The position numbers and the translations under genes are program-made. 64,000 nt of DNA from Domibacillus sp. DTU_2020_1001157_1_SI_ALB_TIR_016 (GTDB lineage: Bacteria; Bacillota; Bacilli; Bacillales; Domibacillaceae). The stretch lies in assembly GCF_032341995.1 (NCBI RefSeq), contig NZ_CP135439.1:434001-498000 (forward strand). Direction: 5' to 3'. Positions 52,059 through 62,031 of this stretch are shown piece by piece; the first letter of the stretch is position 1, and each line of letters opens with the position of its first letter. The notes beneath the pieces were generated by a model. The model did not search any database. It was not told where the DNA came from and worked only from the letters and a program-made list of their open reading frames with translations.

Positions 52059-53231
52059 ATGGCACTGATGTCACCGAATGAAAAGCGGATTTATTTGTCG
52101 CCGCCGCATATGAGCGGTCTCGAGCAGAAATACGTGAAAGAAGCCTTTGACACCAACTGGATTGCGCCGCTCGGACCGCATGTGGATGAATTTGAAAAAA
52201 GAATGGCCGCTTACGCCGGAACAAAAGGGGGCGCGGCGGTCAATTCAGGAACGGCGGCGATTCACCTGGCATTGCTTCTGCTCGGTGTAACAAAAGGAGA
52301 TACTGTTTTTTGCTCGACGCTTACCTTTGTGGCCAGCGCAAATCCAATTGTCTACCTTGGAGCTGAACCGGTTTTTATTGATTCAGAGGCAGACTCGTGG
52401 AACATGTCACCACAGGCATTGGAGCGGGCACTGCACGAAGCCAAACGGCAAAACAAGCTTCCGAAAGCGGTGCTGATCGTTCATTTATATGGACAGAGTG
52501 CCAAAATGGAGGAGCTTTTATCGATCTGCCGCTATTACGGTGTAGCCGTTGTGGAAGACGCCGCCGAATCCCTTGGAACAGAGTACAAGGAAAGAAAAAG
52601 CGGCAGTATGGGCGACTTCGGCATTTATTCATTTAACGGCAACAAAATTATCACAACGTCCGGCGGCGGCATGCTCGTATCGAATGACACGGAAAGCCTT
52701 GACCGTGCCCGCAGCCTTGCCGCTCAGGCAAGAGATCCAGTCCCGTATTACCAGCATCAGCAGACCGGGTACAACTACAGAATGAGCAACATCCTCGCAG
52801 GGGTCGGCATTGCACAGCTCGGGGTATTAGATGAACGGGTGGCGGCTAAACGCGCGCTGTTTGTTCGTTATAAAGAATATTTAGGTTCGTTAGAAGGAAT
52901 TCATTTCGCTGAAGAAATAGAAGGAAGTAAATCAAACCGGTGGCTGACGGCACTGACCATTGATGAATCAGTGACCGGCCTGCGGGCGAGCTCCCTTATT
53001 ATCGCATTAGAAAAAGAAAATATTGAAGCACGGCACGTCTGGAAGCCGCTTCACACACAGCCGCTCTTTAAAGGCTGCGCTTATTTTCCGCACAGCGAGG
53101 AGGAAAGTGTATCCGACCGGCTGTTTGAACAGGGCCTATGCCTTCCGTCCGGCTCGGGTTTGACCGAAGCAGAGCAGGACCGGGTGATTGGAGTTATTCA
53201 AACGCAGTTCAAGCTTCGATTCAATAAATAG
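52059..53231 (+). CDS. epsN: PLP-dependent sugar aminotransferase (EpsN/PglE-like)
   Basis: 390 residues from ATG 52059 after GGAGGG; an upstream in-frame extension to 52014 lacks a site. The DegT/DnrJ/EryC1 fold is shown by YLSPPHMSGLEQKYVKEAF, DTNWIAPLGPHVDEFE and VEDAAESLGT. The PLP-binding Lys lies in FNGNKIITTSGGGML. It converts the 4-keto sugar made by EpsC to the 4-amino sugar. The EpsM-type acetyltransferase that should follow is not in this operon; the only such sequence in the window is a relic at 34257-34434. Confidence 0.92.
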   Translation: MALMSPNEKRIYLSPPHMSGLEQKYVKEAFDTNWIAPLGPHVDEFEKRMAAYAGTKGGAAVNSGTAAIHLALLLLGVTKGDTVFCSTLTFVASANPIVYLGAEPVFIDSEADSWNMSPQALERALHEAKRQNKLPKAVLIVHLYGQSAKMEELLSICRYYGVAVVEDAAESLGTEYKERKSGSMGDFGIYSFNGNKIITTSGGGMLVSNDTESLDRARSLAAQARDPVPYYQHQQTGYNYRMSNILAGVGIAQLGVLDERVAAKRALFVRYKEYLGSLEGIHFAEEIEGSKSNRWLTALTIDESVTGLRASSLIIALEKENIEARHVWKPLHTQPLFKGCAYFPHSEEESVSDRLFEQGLCLPSGSGLTEAEQDRVIGVIQTQFKLRFNK

Positions 53232-53243
53232 GGGGGGATTTCG

Positions 53244-54278
53244 ATGACGGTTCTTATTACAGGGGGAGCAGGGTATATTGGCAGTCATACATGTGTGGAG
53301 CTGATCAAGGCCGGTTACGATATCGTACTGATCGATAGTTTTGCCAACAGCAGTCCGGACGTCATTGAGCGGATCAGCATGATAACGGGGAAAACCGTAA
53401 CGTTTTATAAAGGAGATTTATTGGACTCCGCTTTTTTGGATAAAGTGTTCAGCCGCCATTCAATCGAGGCGGTCGTTCACTTTGCTGGATTAAAAGCTGT
53501 TGGGGAATCGGTGGAGAAGCCGACCTCGTATTACTACACAAACCTGGTCAGCACCCTCCATTTGCTGCAGGTAATGGGCAAGTATGACGTGCAAAGGCTC
53601 GTATTCAGCTCATCCGCTACCGTCTATGGGGATGGAAATAAGATGCCGCTAAAGGAAAATGCGCGCCTGCAGGCTGCCAATCCGTACGGGCGTACAAAGC
53701 TCATGATTGAAGAAATGCTGGATGATCATTACCGCGCCCATCCGAACTGGCGGTTTGTCATTCTTCGTTATTTTAATCCGATCGGCGCTCATCCAAGCGG
53801 ACTGATCGGAGAAGAACCGGCCGGGCGCCCAAACAACTTAATGCCCTATGTCACGCAGGTGGCTGCTGGCAGGCTGCCGGAATTGAACGTGTTCGGCGCT
53901 GATTATCCGACGCACGACGGGACGGGCGTCAGAGATTATATCCATGTGGTAGACCTTGCGCGCGGCCATATTCAAGCACTCAAGAAAACCGCCAGCACCG
54001 GCTTCCATACATACAATCTCGGAACGGGCCGTGGTTATAGCGTTTTGGATGTGGTGCGGACATTTGAAAAAGTAAATGGGCAGCCTGTTCCGTACCAGAT
54101 GCAGAGCAGAAGGGCAGGGGATACAGCTGTCTGCTACGCGGATGCCGCAAAAGCGAAAGCAGAGCTCGGATGGGAAGCGGTGAAAACCTTAGAGGATATG
54201 TGCAGGGATGCCTGGCATTGGCAGGTCTGCAACCCGAACGGGTACCGGAAAAAGCAGTATGTACAGTCAAACGGTTAA
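53244..54278 (+). CDS. galE: UDP-glucose 4-epimerase, intact copy
   Basis: 344 residues: LITGGAGYIGSHTCVELI (NAD site), HFAGLKAVGESVEKP, SSSATVYGD and catalytic Tyr/Lys in NPYGRTKLMIE, RYFNPIGAHPSGLIGE. It interconverts UDP-glucose and UDP-galactose, supplying galactose donors for operon 2. The truncated copy at 32545-33348 is homologous from the sixth strand on. Confidence 0.95.
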   Translation: MTVLITGGAGYIGSHTCVELIKAGYDIVLIDSFANSSPDVIERISMITGKTVTFYKGDLLDSAFLDKVFSRHSIEAVVHFAGLKAVGESVEKPTSYYYTNLVSTLHLLQVMGKYDVQRLVFSSSATVYGDGNKMPLKENARLQAANPYGRTKLMIEEMLDDHYRAHPNWRFVILRYFNPIGAHPSGLIGEEPAGRPNNLMPYVTQVAAGRLPELNVFGADYPTHDGTGVRDYIHVVDLARGHIQALKKTASTGFHTYNLGTGRGYSVLDVVRTFEKVNGQPVPYQMQSRRAGDTAVCYADAAKAKAELGWEAVKTLEDMCRDAWHWQVCNPNGYRKKQYVQSNG

Positions 54279-54310
54279 TAGAAAACAAGCAGGTGAAAGG
54301 CGGGGTTTGA

Positions 54311-55009
54311 GTGGATGTACAGGAAAGCAAAGTGAATGATTTTCTTCGCGTAATAGGAAGAAGATGGCCGGTGGTTGTGGTCATTACACTCCTTTTCACC
54401 ATCGGTGCAGGGCTGGTCAGTTTTTTTGTTTTACCTTCCGAATATGAAGCAACGTCAAAGGTGCTGGTCAATGAAACGAATCCGAAAGCCGCGGCAGGAG
54501 AAGCAGCAGGAGATCCAGCCACTTCTTATTACAAAATGGAAACGTCTTTTAAATTGTTTGAAACGTTTATGGTCATTGGCCAAAGCCCTCAAGTACTCGA
54601 CCAGGTGATCCACAACCTGCAGCTCAGTGAGTCCTACAGCCAGCTGAGTGAGAAAGTTACAATCAGCCGCGTTGGGGAGTCGCTTGTTTTCGAAATTAGG
54701 GCAAACGATGAAAATCCTGATCAGGCGATCAGCATTGTGAATGAAATTTCAAAGGTGTTAAACCAGGAAATCAGCAAAATTTACGGGGAAAATCAAATCT
54801 CTGTTTTACAAACAGGCAATGAGAGCGATGCAATGAGCCCTGTTAGTCCAAAACCATTCCTTAATATGGTCGTTGCGTTTTTGGCCGGATTGGTTCTTTC
54901 GGTTCTTATCGCTGCCCTGCTTGAATGGGTAAAAAAACCGAAGCTTGTATCGGTTGAAGCGCATTCAGAAAACAATGCCATGTACAGCAGCAAGATTTCT
55001 ACTAAATAA
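54311..55009 (+). CDS. Wzz/YveK-type chain-length modulator (operon 2)
   Basis: 232 residues from GTG 54311. Two membrane helices (about 22-42 and 178-198) bracket a Wzz domain ([19 protein letters not shown]). A Pro-rich [12 protein letters not shown] motif precedes the second helix, as in polymer co-polymerases. No BY-kinase is encoded next to it, in contrast to operon 1, so it may act alone or use the operon 1 kinase. Confidence 0.88.
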   Translation: MDVQESKVNDFLRVIGRRWPVVVVITLLFTIGAGLVSFFVLPSEYEATSKVLVNETNPKAAAGEAAGDPATSYYKMETSFKLFETFMVIGQSPQVLDQVIHNLQLSESYSQLSEKVTISRVGESLVFEIRANDENPDQAISIVNEISKVLNQEISKIYGENQISVLQTGNESDAMSPVSPKPFLNMVVAFLAGLVLSVLIAALLEWVKKPKLVSVEAHSENNAMYSSKISTK

Positions 55010-55026
55010 AGAAAAGAGGGATTGAA

Positions 55027-55947
55027 TTGTCTCAAGTCAGAAAAGCCATCATTCCTGCTGCCGGTCTCGGCACACGTTTTTTGCCAGCTACAAAAGCGAT
55101 GCCAAAAGAAATGCTGCCGATCGTGGATAAACCAACGATTCAATATATTGTCGAAGAAGCGATTGCCTCCGGTATTCATGAAATCATTATCGTTACCGGT
55201 AAAGGAAAGCGGGCGATTGAAGACCATTTTGATCACCACTTCGAGCTTGAAGGCCACCTGCTTGAAAAAGAAAAATTTGCGCTGCTTGAGGAAATCCGCA
55301 ATGTATCTACGATGGTCGATATTCATTATATCCGTCAAAAAGAACCGAAAGGACTGGGGCATGCGGTCTGGTGCGCGCGTAATTTTATCGGGGATGAACC
55401 GTTCGCAGTCCTTCTCGGTGACGACATCGTTCAATCAGAAGTTCCCTGTATGAAGCAGATGATCGATGTCTATGAAAAAACCCAGTCCTCGGTTCTCGGC
55501 GTGAAAAAAGTGCCGCAGGAAGAGGTAAGCCGGTACGGCATTGCTGCCGTAAAATCATGCGGACCGCGCCTTCATGAAGTCATGGAGCTTGTGGAAAAGC
55601 CCACTGCTGAAACAGCACCGTCCGACCTGGCCATTATGGGCCGCTACATTTTAACTCCGAGTATTTTTGCCCTGTTGGAGGGGCAGGAGAGCGGTGTCGG
55701 CGGTGAGATTCAGCTGACGGACGCGATCGCACGGCTGCAACAGACAGAGCAGGTATTTGCGTACGAATTTAATGGCAGCCGCTACGACGTCGGGGAAAAA
55801 ATGGGGTTCGTGCAGACAACGATCGAATTTGCCCTGCAAAAACCGGAACTCCGGGAGCCGCTGCTTCATTACTTGTCAGCGCTTGTGACTGCAGAGACGA
55901 AAAAGAACAATACGAGAAGCGGTTTGCATAAAGCTGTCCATCTCTGA
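55027..55947 (+). CDS. galU: UTP-glucose-1-phosphate uridylyltransferase (copy 2)
   Basis: 306 residues from TTG 55027 after [36 protein letters not shown] and GEIQLTDAI are intact, so it is expected to be active. It differs from copy 1 mainly in the C-terminal third. Dedicated UDP-glucose supply for operon 2. Confidence 0.94.
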   Translation: MSQVRKAIIPAAGLGTRFLPATKAMPKEMLPIVDKPTIQYIVEEAIASGIHEIIIVTGKGKRAIEDHFDHHFELEGHLLEKEKFALLEEIRNVSTMVDIHYIRQKEPKGLGHAVWCARNFIGDEPFAVLLGDDIVQSEVPCMKQMIDVYEKTQSSVLGVKKVPQEEVSRYGIAAVKSCGPRLHEVMELVEKPTAETAPSDLAIMGRYILTPSIFALLEGQESGVGGEIQLTDAIARLQQTEQVFAYEFNGSRYDVGEKMGFVQTTIEFALQKPELREPLLHYLSALVTAETKKNNTRSGLHKAVHL

Positions 55948-55965
55948 GAAAACAGGTGATGCGCT

Positions 55966-57405
55966 ATGATCGGTCATTTTTTGACCTATTTTATCGCCAG
56001 AGGCCTGCCGGGTATTATCAATTTTCTGGCGATTTTTCTTTACAGCCGGCTGCTCGCGCCGGAGCAATACGGAAAATACGCGATCATTCTCGCGGCTGCC
56101 GCTTTGATCAACGCCTTCTTATTAAGCTGGCTCCGGCTGGGGGTGCTTCGCTATTACCCATCCTATAACGAACATGATCGAAAGCGTTTTTTAAGTACCG
56201 TTCTGGTCGCTTTTGGGGCGTATTCAGCCGTATCAGGGCTGCTTGTTTTTGCCGCTTCGCTGTTCGGTGTGTTTGACAGCGGCTATTCAACCATTTGGCT
56301 GCTCGGTCTTTGCCTTTTATGGGTAAGCGGCTTTTTTGAGATCAATCTGGAAATCTTTCGAGCGGATTTATCACCGAAAAGCTACGGCTTGTTCTATGCA
56401 AGCAAAGCGGTTCTTACCTTAACAGTTTCGCTGGCGATTATCTGGTTTTTTCATCTTGGGGCCGGAGCGTTAGTGGCTGGTTCCATTGCAGCATCACTCA
56501 TTCCGCTTGCGGTTGTGATGCCAAAAGTATGGAGAGGCCTGGATATTCGGCTGTTTGACTGGACCATTCTCCGTCAGCTGCTCGTGTATGGACTGCCGTT
56601 GACACTGACACAGACCATGGCGTTTATTATCGACAGCTCTGACCGTCTTCTGCTCGGCTGGCTGAGCGGTACTGCAGCCGCGGGGCTTTACGCCGTCACG
56701 TACGATTTCGCCCAGCAGACAATTATCTTGATGATGACGATCGTAAATTTGGCGGCCTATCCATTGATTATTCATGCAATGGAAAAAGGGCGCATGGCTG
56801 AAGTAAAGAACCGGATGGAACAAAATATTGTCTACTTGCTGGCGATCGCCCTTCCAGCAGCTGGAGGAATGGCGATACTTAGCGGGAACTTGTCCGGGAT
56901 ATTTTTTGGTGAAGCGTATCGCGAGGCTGCCAGCCTGGTCATCCCGTGGATTGCGATTGTTTCGCTTGTGCAGGGCTTTAAAGTGTTTTATCTGGATCTG
57001 GCGTTTCAATTAAGCAAGCAAACGAGCAAGCAAATTGTGTCTGTTTTATCGGGATCACTGTTAAATATCGTACTGAATGTATGGTGGATTCCGATTTATG
57101 GAATTAAAGGCGCCCTTGCTGCAACAGCCGCCGCTTATGCGGTTTCTTCTCTTATGAGCTGGCAGCTGGGAAAAGCTCATTTTTCTCTTCCTTTTCCGAA
57201 AAGAGAAGTATTGAAAGTGGGAGCGTCTACGGGGATTATGCTGGCTGCTTTGTATCCGGTTCACACGGTTATAGGGCCTGTTGCGCTTATGCTTCAGGTG
57301 CTGCTCGGCCTTCTTGTATACGGATCCTGCATCTGGCTGTTTAACGTGCTGGACGTTCGTTCGGCAGTGAACATTGGATGGTTCAAACTGAAAGTAAAGG
57401 GGTGA
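55966..57405 (+). CDS. Wzx-type polysaccharide flippase (operon 2)
   Basis: 479 residues with about 12-14 membrane helices. It starts IGHFLTYFIARGLPGIINF and has LLAPEQYGKYAIIL, typical of the polysaccharide biosynthesis C family. It moves lipid-linked repeat units across the membrane. The higher G+C codon use clearly separates it from the island flippase at 31113-32519. Confidence 0.9.
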   Translation: MIGHFLTYFIARGLPGIINFLAIFLYSRLLAPEQYGKYAIILAAAALINAFLLSWLRLGVLRYYPSYNEHDRKRFLSTVLVAFGAYSAVSGLLVFAASLFGVFDSGYSTIWLLGLCLLWVSGFFEINLEIFRADLSPKSYGLFYASKAVLTLTVSLAIIWFFHLGAGALVAGSIAASLIPLAVVMPKVWRGLDIRLFDWTILRQLLVYGLPLTLTQTMAFIIDSSDRLLLGWLSGTAAAGLYAVTYDFAQQTIILMMTIVNLAAYPLIIHAMEKGRMAEVKNRMEQNIVYLLAIALPAAGGMAILSGNLSGIFFGEAYREAASLVIPWIAIVSLVQGFKVFYLDLAFQLSKQTSKQIVSVLSGSLLNIVLNVWWIPIYGIKGALAATAAAYAVSSLMSWQLGKAHFSLPFPKREVLKVGASTGIMLAALYPVHTVIGPVALMLQVLLGLLVYGSCIWLFNVLDVRSAVNIGWFKLKVKG

Positions 57406-57410
57406 ACACG

Positions 57411-58505
57411 ATGGAAACAAAAAAAGTGGCGTTATTTCTTCCATCTTTAGTAGGCGGGGGAGCGGAAAGAGTAATGCTGAGCCTGGCATCTGAGTTTGCC
57501 GACCAGGGGCACCATGTTGATCTCGTTTTAGCAAAGGCAACGGGTGATTATATGCACCAGGTACCGGCCAATGTGCATATTGTTGATCTGGATACACCAA
57601 GGGTTTTGTACAGCTTATTTCCGCTGATCCGGTACTTAAAGGAGCATAAGCCGCAGTCCGTTCTCTCCGCACTAGATCATACAAACGTTGTCGCCATTTG
57701 TGCTGTGTCACTGGCAAACATCAATGCCAAAACAGTTGTCAGCATTCACAATAATTTAACCCAATTCGCAAAGGTAAGGAAAAAAAGCATGATTATGCGG
57801 CTGATCCCTTCATTGATGAAGTGGAGCTTTAAGCGGGCACACAAGGTAATCGCAGTCTCCCAGGGAGTAGCGGATGACGTGATTGAGCAGCTGCAACTTC
57901 CTGAGGAGAAAGTGCAGGTGATTTACAACCCGGTTGTAGATGATGCGCTCATTCAAAAAGCAAATGAACCTCTTTTTCATCCGTGGTTTCAAAAAGGAGA
58001 GCCGCCGGTTCTGCTGGCAGTCGGCCGGCTGACACCCGAAAAAGACTTCCCGAATTTGCTGCGGGCGTTTGCGAAGCTGCGCCAGCAAAAAGAAGCGCGT
58101 CTTATCATTCTCGGTGAAGGCGGCAAACGGGCAGAGCTTGAAGAGTTGATCGCCGAGCTTGGGGTAGCAGAAGACGTACAGATGCCTGGATTTGTAGACA
58201 ATCCATACGCATACATGAAAAATGCCCGGCTGTTCGTTTTATCTTCTTACTGCGAAGGGCTGCCGACAGTCTTAATCGAGGCACTGGCATGCGGAACGGA
58301 AGTGGTGTCTACTGACTGCCCAAGCGGACCGAAGGAAATTTTAAAAGGCGGCCGGTACGGATCACTTGTCGAAATCGACAACAGTGATGCGCTGTTTCAA
58401 GCGATCCTTGAACAGCTGGACACGCCAAAGGCGGAAGCAAACAGGGAAGCCTATGAGCCGTTTTGGAAAACGAACGTGTCCCGCCAGTATTTAGAAATCC
58501 TATGA
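57411..58505 (+). CDS. Glycosyltransferase family 4 (ii1)
   Basis: 364 residues from ATG 57411 after AAAGGGGTG; an extension to 57378 lies in the flippase gene. VALFLPSLVGGGAERVMLSLA matches the PglJ/WbnK-type GT4 group that often transfers GalNAc. The donor motif is SSYCEGLPTVLIEALACGT. Acts on the lipid-linked repeat unit. Confidence 0.9.
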   Translation: METKKVALFLPSLVGGGAERVMLSLASEFADQGHHVDLVLAKATGDYMHQVPANVHIVDLDTPRVLYSLFPLIRYLKEHKPQSVLSALDHTNVVAICAVSLANINAKTVVSIHNNLTQFAKVRKKSMIMRLIPSLMKWSFKRAHKVIAVSQGVADDVIEQLQLPEEKVQVIYNPVVDDALIQKANEPLFHPWFQKGEPPVLLAVGRLTPEKDFPNLLRAFAKLRQQKEARLIILGEGGKRAELEELIAELGVAEDVQMPGFVDNPYAYMKNARLFVLSSYCEGLPTVLIEALACGTEVVSTDCPSGPKEILKGGRYGSLVEIDNSDALFQAILEQLDTPKAEANREAYEPFWKTNVSRQYLEIL

Positions 58506-58512
58506 AGGGCTG

Positions 58513-59706
58513 GTGGGTGCGGTGAGGCACATTCCGTTTCTTTTCCTGCTGCTGACAATCTTTGCGATTCCGTGGGAAAACGCTGTGGTGCTGCCCGGTC
58601 TTGGCACGATTGTCCGGCCAATTGGCATTCTTGCTTTTCTGCTGACAGCGCTGCTCGTTGTGAAAAATGGCACATATCGAAAGCTCGCCCCCATTCATTA
58701 TGCGTTGCTCATCTTTATTCTCTGGAGCGGGCTGAGCATTATCTGGTCGGTTGATCCGGAGTTAACGCTCACCCGCATCAAGACATATGCGCAGCTGTTT
58801 ATTATGATATGGCTGATTTGGGAGCTTGTCCGCACTGAAGCCCAAATGAACATTGTCCTACAGGCATATGTGCTGGGCGCCTGGGTAGCCGTTGCAAGCA
58901 CGGTTTTTAATTTTTTAACAGCCGACCAGGTGATGTATGGCCGGTATTCGGCGAACGGATTTGATCCAAATGATCTCGGCGTGATGCTCGCACTCGGCAT
59001 TCCCATTGCCTGGTACTTGTTTATGAAACAGAAAAACTGGTTTTTCCGTTTATCGAATGCCGCTTACCTGGCTATGGCGATGTGGACGATCAGTTTAACC
59101 GCTTCACGGACTGCTTTTGTCGTGGGGTTAATCGGCCTTCTCTATGTGGGGTTTACCTTCAGCCATTTGACAAAGAGGATGAAAATACTGCTCGTTTTGT
59201 TTTTGGCAGTAGGTGTTACATATGGTATTCAGTCGGTACCAGCCGAGTCCTTAAAGCGTATTGAAACGATTGGAGAAGATGTCGGACAGGGTGATTTAAA
59301 CGGCCGGGGAGCTTTCTGGGCCGCTGGTTTTACGATGGTTGAGGAGCAGCCGTTGATTGGTATCGGTGCGGGTGCTTATCCAAGAGAGATGGAGATTCTG
59401 ATCGATAAACATGATTTGAGCCATAATACACCGCTTGCCGTTCTTGCGGAAACGGGGATCATCGGGCTGCTTCTGTTTCTCAGTATCATTGTTTCCTTTG
59501 TTTACACGGCTTCGAAAACATCTTATCTGGAGGCGGTGCTGTTTTTAAGCCTGCTCGCTGTCTGGGGACTCTCGACCATGTTTTTAACGTGGGAAATGCG
59601 CAAGCCGACCTGGCTGCTGTTTGGGCTTATCGCTCTTGAATCAGCCAAATGGCAGGTGCGTCCCGCCCTTTTATTCGCAAAACGCATTCAATTTGTAAGG
59701 GAGTGA
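58513..59706 (+). CDS. Wzy-type polysaccharide polymerase (operon 2)
   Basis: 397 residues with about ten membrane helices. The Wzy_C region reads LIGIGAGAYPREMEILIDK and DLSHNTPLAVLAETGIIGLL, the classic H-N-x-x-L-x-x-x-A-E-x-G motif. GTG 58513 and GTG 58522 are both possible starts. It joins repeat units flipped by the operon 2 Wzx. Confidence 0.88.
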   Translation: MGAVRHIPFLFLLLTIFAIPWENAVVLPGLGTIVRPIGILAFLLTALLVVKNGTYRKLAPIHYALLIFILWSGLSIIWSVDPELTLTRIKTYAQLFIMIWLIWELVRTEAQMNIVLQAYVLGAWVAVASTVFNFLTADQVMYGRYSANGFDPNDLGVMLALGIPIAWYLFMKQKNWFFRLSNAAYLAMAMWTISLTASRTAFVVGLIGLLYVGFTFSHLTKRMKILLVLFLAVGVTYGIQSVPAESLKRIETIGEDVGQGDLNGRGAFWAAGFTMVEEQPLIGIGAGAYPREMEILIDKHDLSHNTPLAVLAETGIIGLLLFLSIIVSFVYTASKTSYLEAVLFLSLLAVWGLSTMFLTWEMRKPTWLLFGLIALESAKWQVRPALLFAKRIQFVRE

Positions 59707-59712
59707 CCTCTA

Positions 59713-60846
59713 GTGGTGCCGATTCTGTTTTTAATTACCGGGTTAAACACCGGTGGTGCTGAAATGCAGGTATACCAAGTGATTAAAACGCTCCGTGCTC
59801 AAAAGCCCATTTACCGGCCGATTGTCGTTTCTCTTCTGCCGCCGGGCCAGGTAGGCCAAAAGCTTGAGCAGGAAAACATACCGGTCTATTCGCTTGAAAT
59901 GGAACGGGGACGCCCAAGCATGATGGCAATTGTAAGGCTCAATCAGATTATCAAAAAAGAAAACATTCAGCTTATTCATTCACATATGTACCATGCCAAT
60001 CTGCTCGGGCGGCTGATCAAATTTCTTCATCCTGACATCAAGCTTGTGAATACGATTCATAACATCCATATTGGCGGCCGAAATCGGGAGCGGATGCTGC
60101 GGCTGACCAACCGTCTGGCTGATTCCGTGACGATTATCAGCGAAACAGCGAGAACATATTTTGTTGAGTCAGGAACAGTCCGTCCTGAGAAGCTTTTGTT
60201 TTTGCCTAACGGAGTCAATACGAAGCTTTATCAGGAGAAGCCGGGTGCAGGAGAAGCGATCAAACGGGAGCTGCAGCTGCCGGACACAGCGTTTACCTGG
60301 CTTGCGGTCGGGCGGTTTGATGAGCAGAAAAACTATCCCAATCTTCTTCAAGCATTTCAGCGTGTTGTACAAAAGGAGCCGGATACTGTGCTGCTGATTG
60401 CCGGTGTGGGCCCGCTTTTAGATCAAACGAAGAAGCTGGCTGCTGATCTCGGACTCTCAAGCCGGGTGCGCTTTCTCGGCTACCGGACAGATATCCCCGA
60501 TATGATGAGTGCCGCAGACGCGTACGTGATGTCGTCAGATTGGGAAGGGATGCCGCTTGTGCTTCAGGAAGCATCATCAGTCGGACTGCCGATTGTCTGC
60601 ACGGATGTCGGCGGAAACAAAGAAGTTGTCATTGAAGGGGAAACCGGTTTTATCGTTCAGCCTAAAAGTTCTTTTGCTCTGGCAGAAGGCATGCTCCGTC
60701 TTCTTCGGATGGACCCGGAAAGCCGGACACAAATGGGGGAGGCAGGAAAAGACTATATGCAGTCTACTTTTGAAATGGACCGGGTTGCTGAAAAATGGCA
60801 TGCCCTGTATAAACAGGTGCTTGAGCCGCAAATACAGATTGTATAA
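59713..60846 (+). CDS. Glycosyltransferase family 4 (ii2)
   Basis: 377 residues from GTG 59713 (GGGAGTG upstream). ILFLITGLNTGGAEMQVYQ, HSHMYHANLLGRLIKFLHP and the donor motif SSDWEGMPLVLQEASSVGL define a GT4 enzyme of EpsF type. Member of the continuous operon, 6 bp after Wzy. Confidence 0.9.
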   Translation: MVPILFLITGLNTGGAEMQVYQVIKTLRAQKPIYRPIVVSLLPPGQVGQKLEQENIPVYSLEMERGRPSMMAIVRLNQIIKKENIQLIHSHMYHANLLGRLIKFLHPDIKLVNTIHNIHIGGRNRERMLRLTNRLADSVTIISETARTYFVESGTVRPEKLLFLPNGVNTKLYQEKPGAGEAIKRELQLPDTAFTWLAVGRFDEQKNYPNLLQAFQRVVQKEPDTVLLIAGVGPLLDQTKKLAADLGLSSRVRFLGYRTDIPDMMSAADAYVMSSDWEGMPLVLQEASSVGLPIVCTDVGGNKEVVIEGETGFIVQPKSSFALAEGMLRLLRMDPESRTQMGEAGKDYMQSTFEMDRVAEKWHALYKQVLEPQIQIV

Positions 60847-60858
60847 GGGGGACAGCGT

Positions 60859-62031
60859 ATGAGGGAGCAATCAGTTCGGCCAAAGGCAGCATTCGTTGCC
60901 TCTGTTTACCGGCACTTGGCTGCATTTCATATTCCATACATGAAATGGTTCCAGCTGAATGGATTTGATGTACATGCCTATGCTCTTCCGGATCACGGGA
61001 AAGAAGAAGTGGAACGGATCGGGGTTGTTTGTCACGATATTCCTTTTCAGCGGTCTCCATTTCAAGCGGATAACCTCCGGGCATTGAAACAGCTGACGGA
61101 CAGCTTTCAAGAAGAAAGCTTTCAAGTGGTGCACGTTCATACGCCGGTAGCGAGCGTATTGGGGCGCATCGCCGCAAAGCGAAGCAGCGTTCCGACGGTT
61201 TTGTATACAGCCCACGGCTTCCACTTTTTTAAAGGCGCTCCGCTGAAAAACTGGCTGACCTTTTACCCGGTGGAACGGATCATGGCGAAATACACCGATT
61301 ACCTGATTACAATGAACGACGAGGATTTCACCCGGGCCAAGCGTTTTCCTGTTAAACAGGAAGTGCTGTTTGTAAAAGGAGTCGGTGTGGATCGAAGCGG
61401 ATTCAGCAGCCAAAGTGAACAGCGCCGGCAGGAAACAAGAGGGAAGCTCGGCATTAGTGATGACGGCTTTGTCATTGCCTGCGTGGCAGAACTGAGCGCG
61501 CGAAAAAACCAGGTGCAGCTTCTTGAAGCACTTCATCAGCTGAACACGAGTGTACCCGTTACATGCCTGCTTGTCGGGAATGGAGAGGCGGAGGAAGACC
61601 TGAAAGCCATCGTTAAACGAGACGGTCTTTCGGAGAGAGTACAGTTTCTGGGCTTCCGGAAGGATATACCGGAACTGATTGAAGCAGCCGATGCCATTAC
61701 GCTTTTATCAAAGCAGGAAGGCCTGCCGCGTGCCCTAATGGAAGGACTTGCGGCTGGAAAACCGATCATCACGACCAATGTAAGGGGGAACCGTGATTTA
61801 GTGATCCACGGGGAAAACGGGTATGTGGTCGAGCTTGGCAATGTAAAGGAAACGGTATGGGCGCTGGAGCAGCTGATCAGCCGGCCGGATGAGCGGAAAA
61901 AGATGGGGATGAAAAGCCGTGAGCTGTCCTGCCAATATGATGAGGCGTTTATTTTAAAAGAAATGTCACACCTTTACGAAAAAGCGACGCAGCGTGTGGC
62001 GTATGGGGTTGGACAGGAGGAGATCGGATGA
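60859..62031 (+). CDS. Glycosyltransferase family 4 (ii3), EpsD-like
   Basis: 390 residues. VASVYRHLAAFHIPYMKWF and YTAHGFHFFKGAPLKNWL are hallmarks of the EpsD/CapM group, which acts just after the priming enzyme on the bacillosamine-type sugar. Donor motif LSKQEGLPRALMEGLAAGK. It overlaps the priming transferase by 4 bp, matching the functional order. Confidence 0.92.
   Translation: MREQSVRPKAAFVASVYRHLAAFHIPYMKWFQLNGFDVHAYALPDHGKEEVERIGVVCHDIPFQRSPFQADNLRALKQLTDSFQEESFQVVHVHTPVASVLGRIAAKRSSVPTVLYTAHGFHFFKGAPLKNWLTFYPVERIMAKYTDYLITMNDEDFTRAKRFPVKQEVLFVKGVGVDRSGFSSQSEQRRQETRGKLGISDDGFVIACVAELSARKNQVQLLEALHQLNTSVPVTCLLVGNGEAEEDLKAIVKRDGLSERVQFLGFRKDIPELIEAADAITLLSKQEGLPRALMEGLAAGKPIITTNVRGNRDLVIHGENGYVVELGNVKETVWALEQLISRPDERKKMGMKSRELSCQYDEAFILKEMSHLYEKATQRVAYGVGQEEIG

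Noticed and set aside
52863..52878. SinR-type operator inside the aminotransferase gene
   Set aside because: The word encodes part of a conserved RYKEY-type helix and is best explained as coding sequence.
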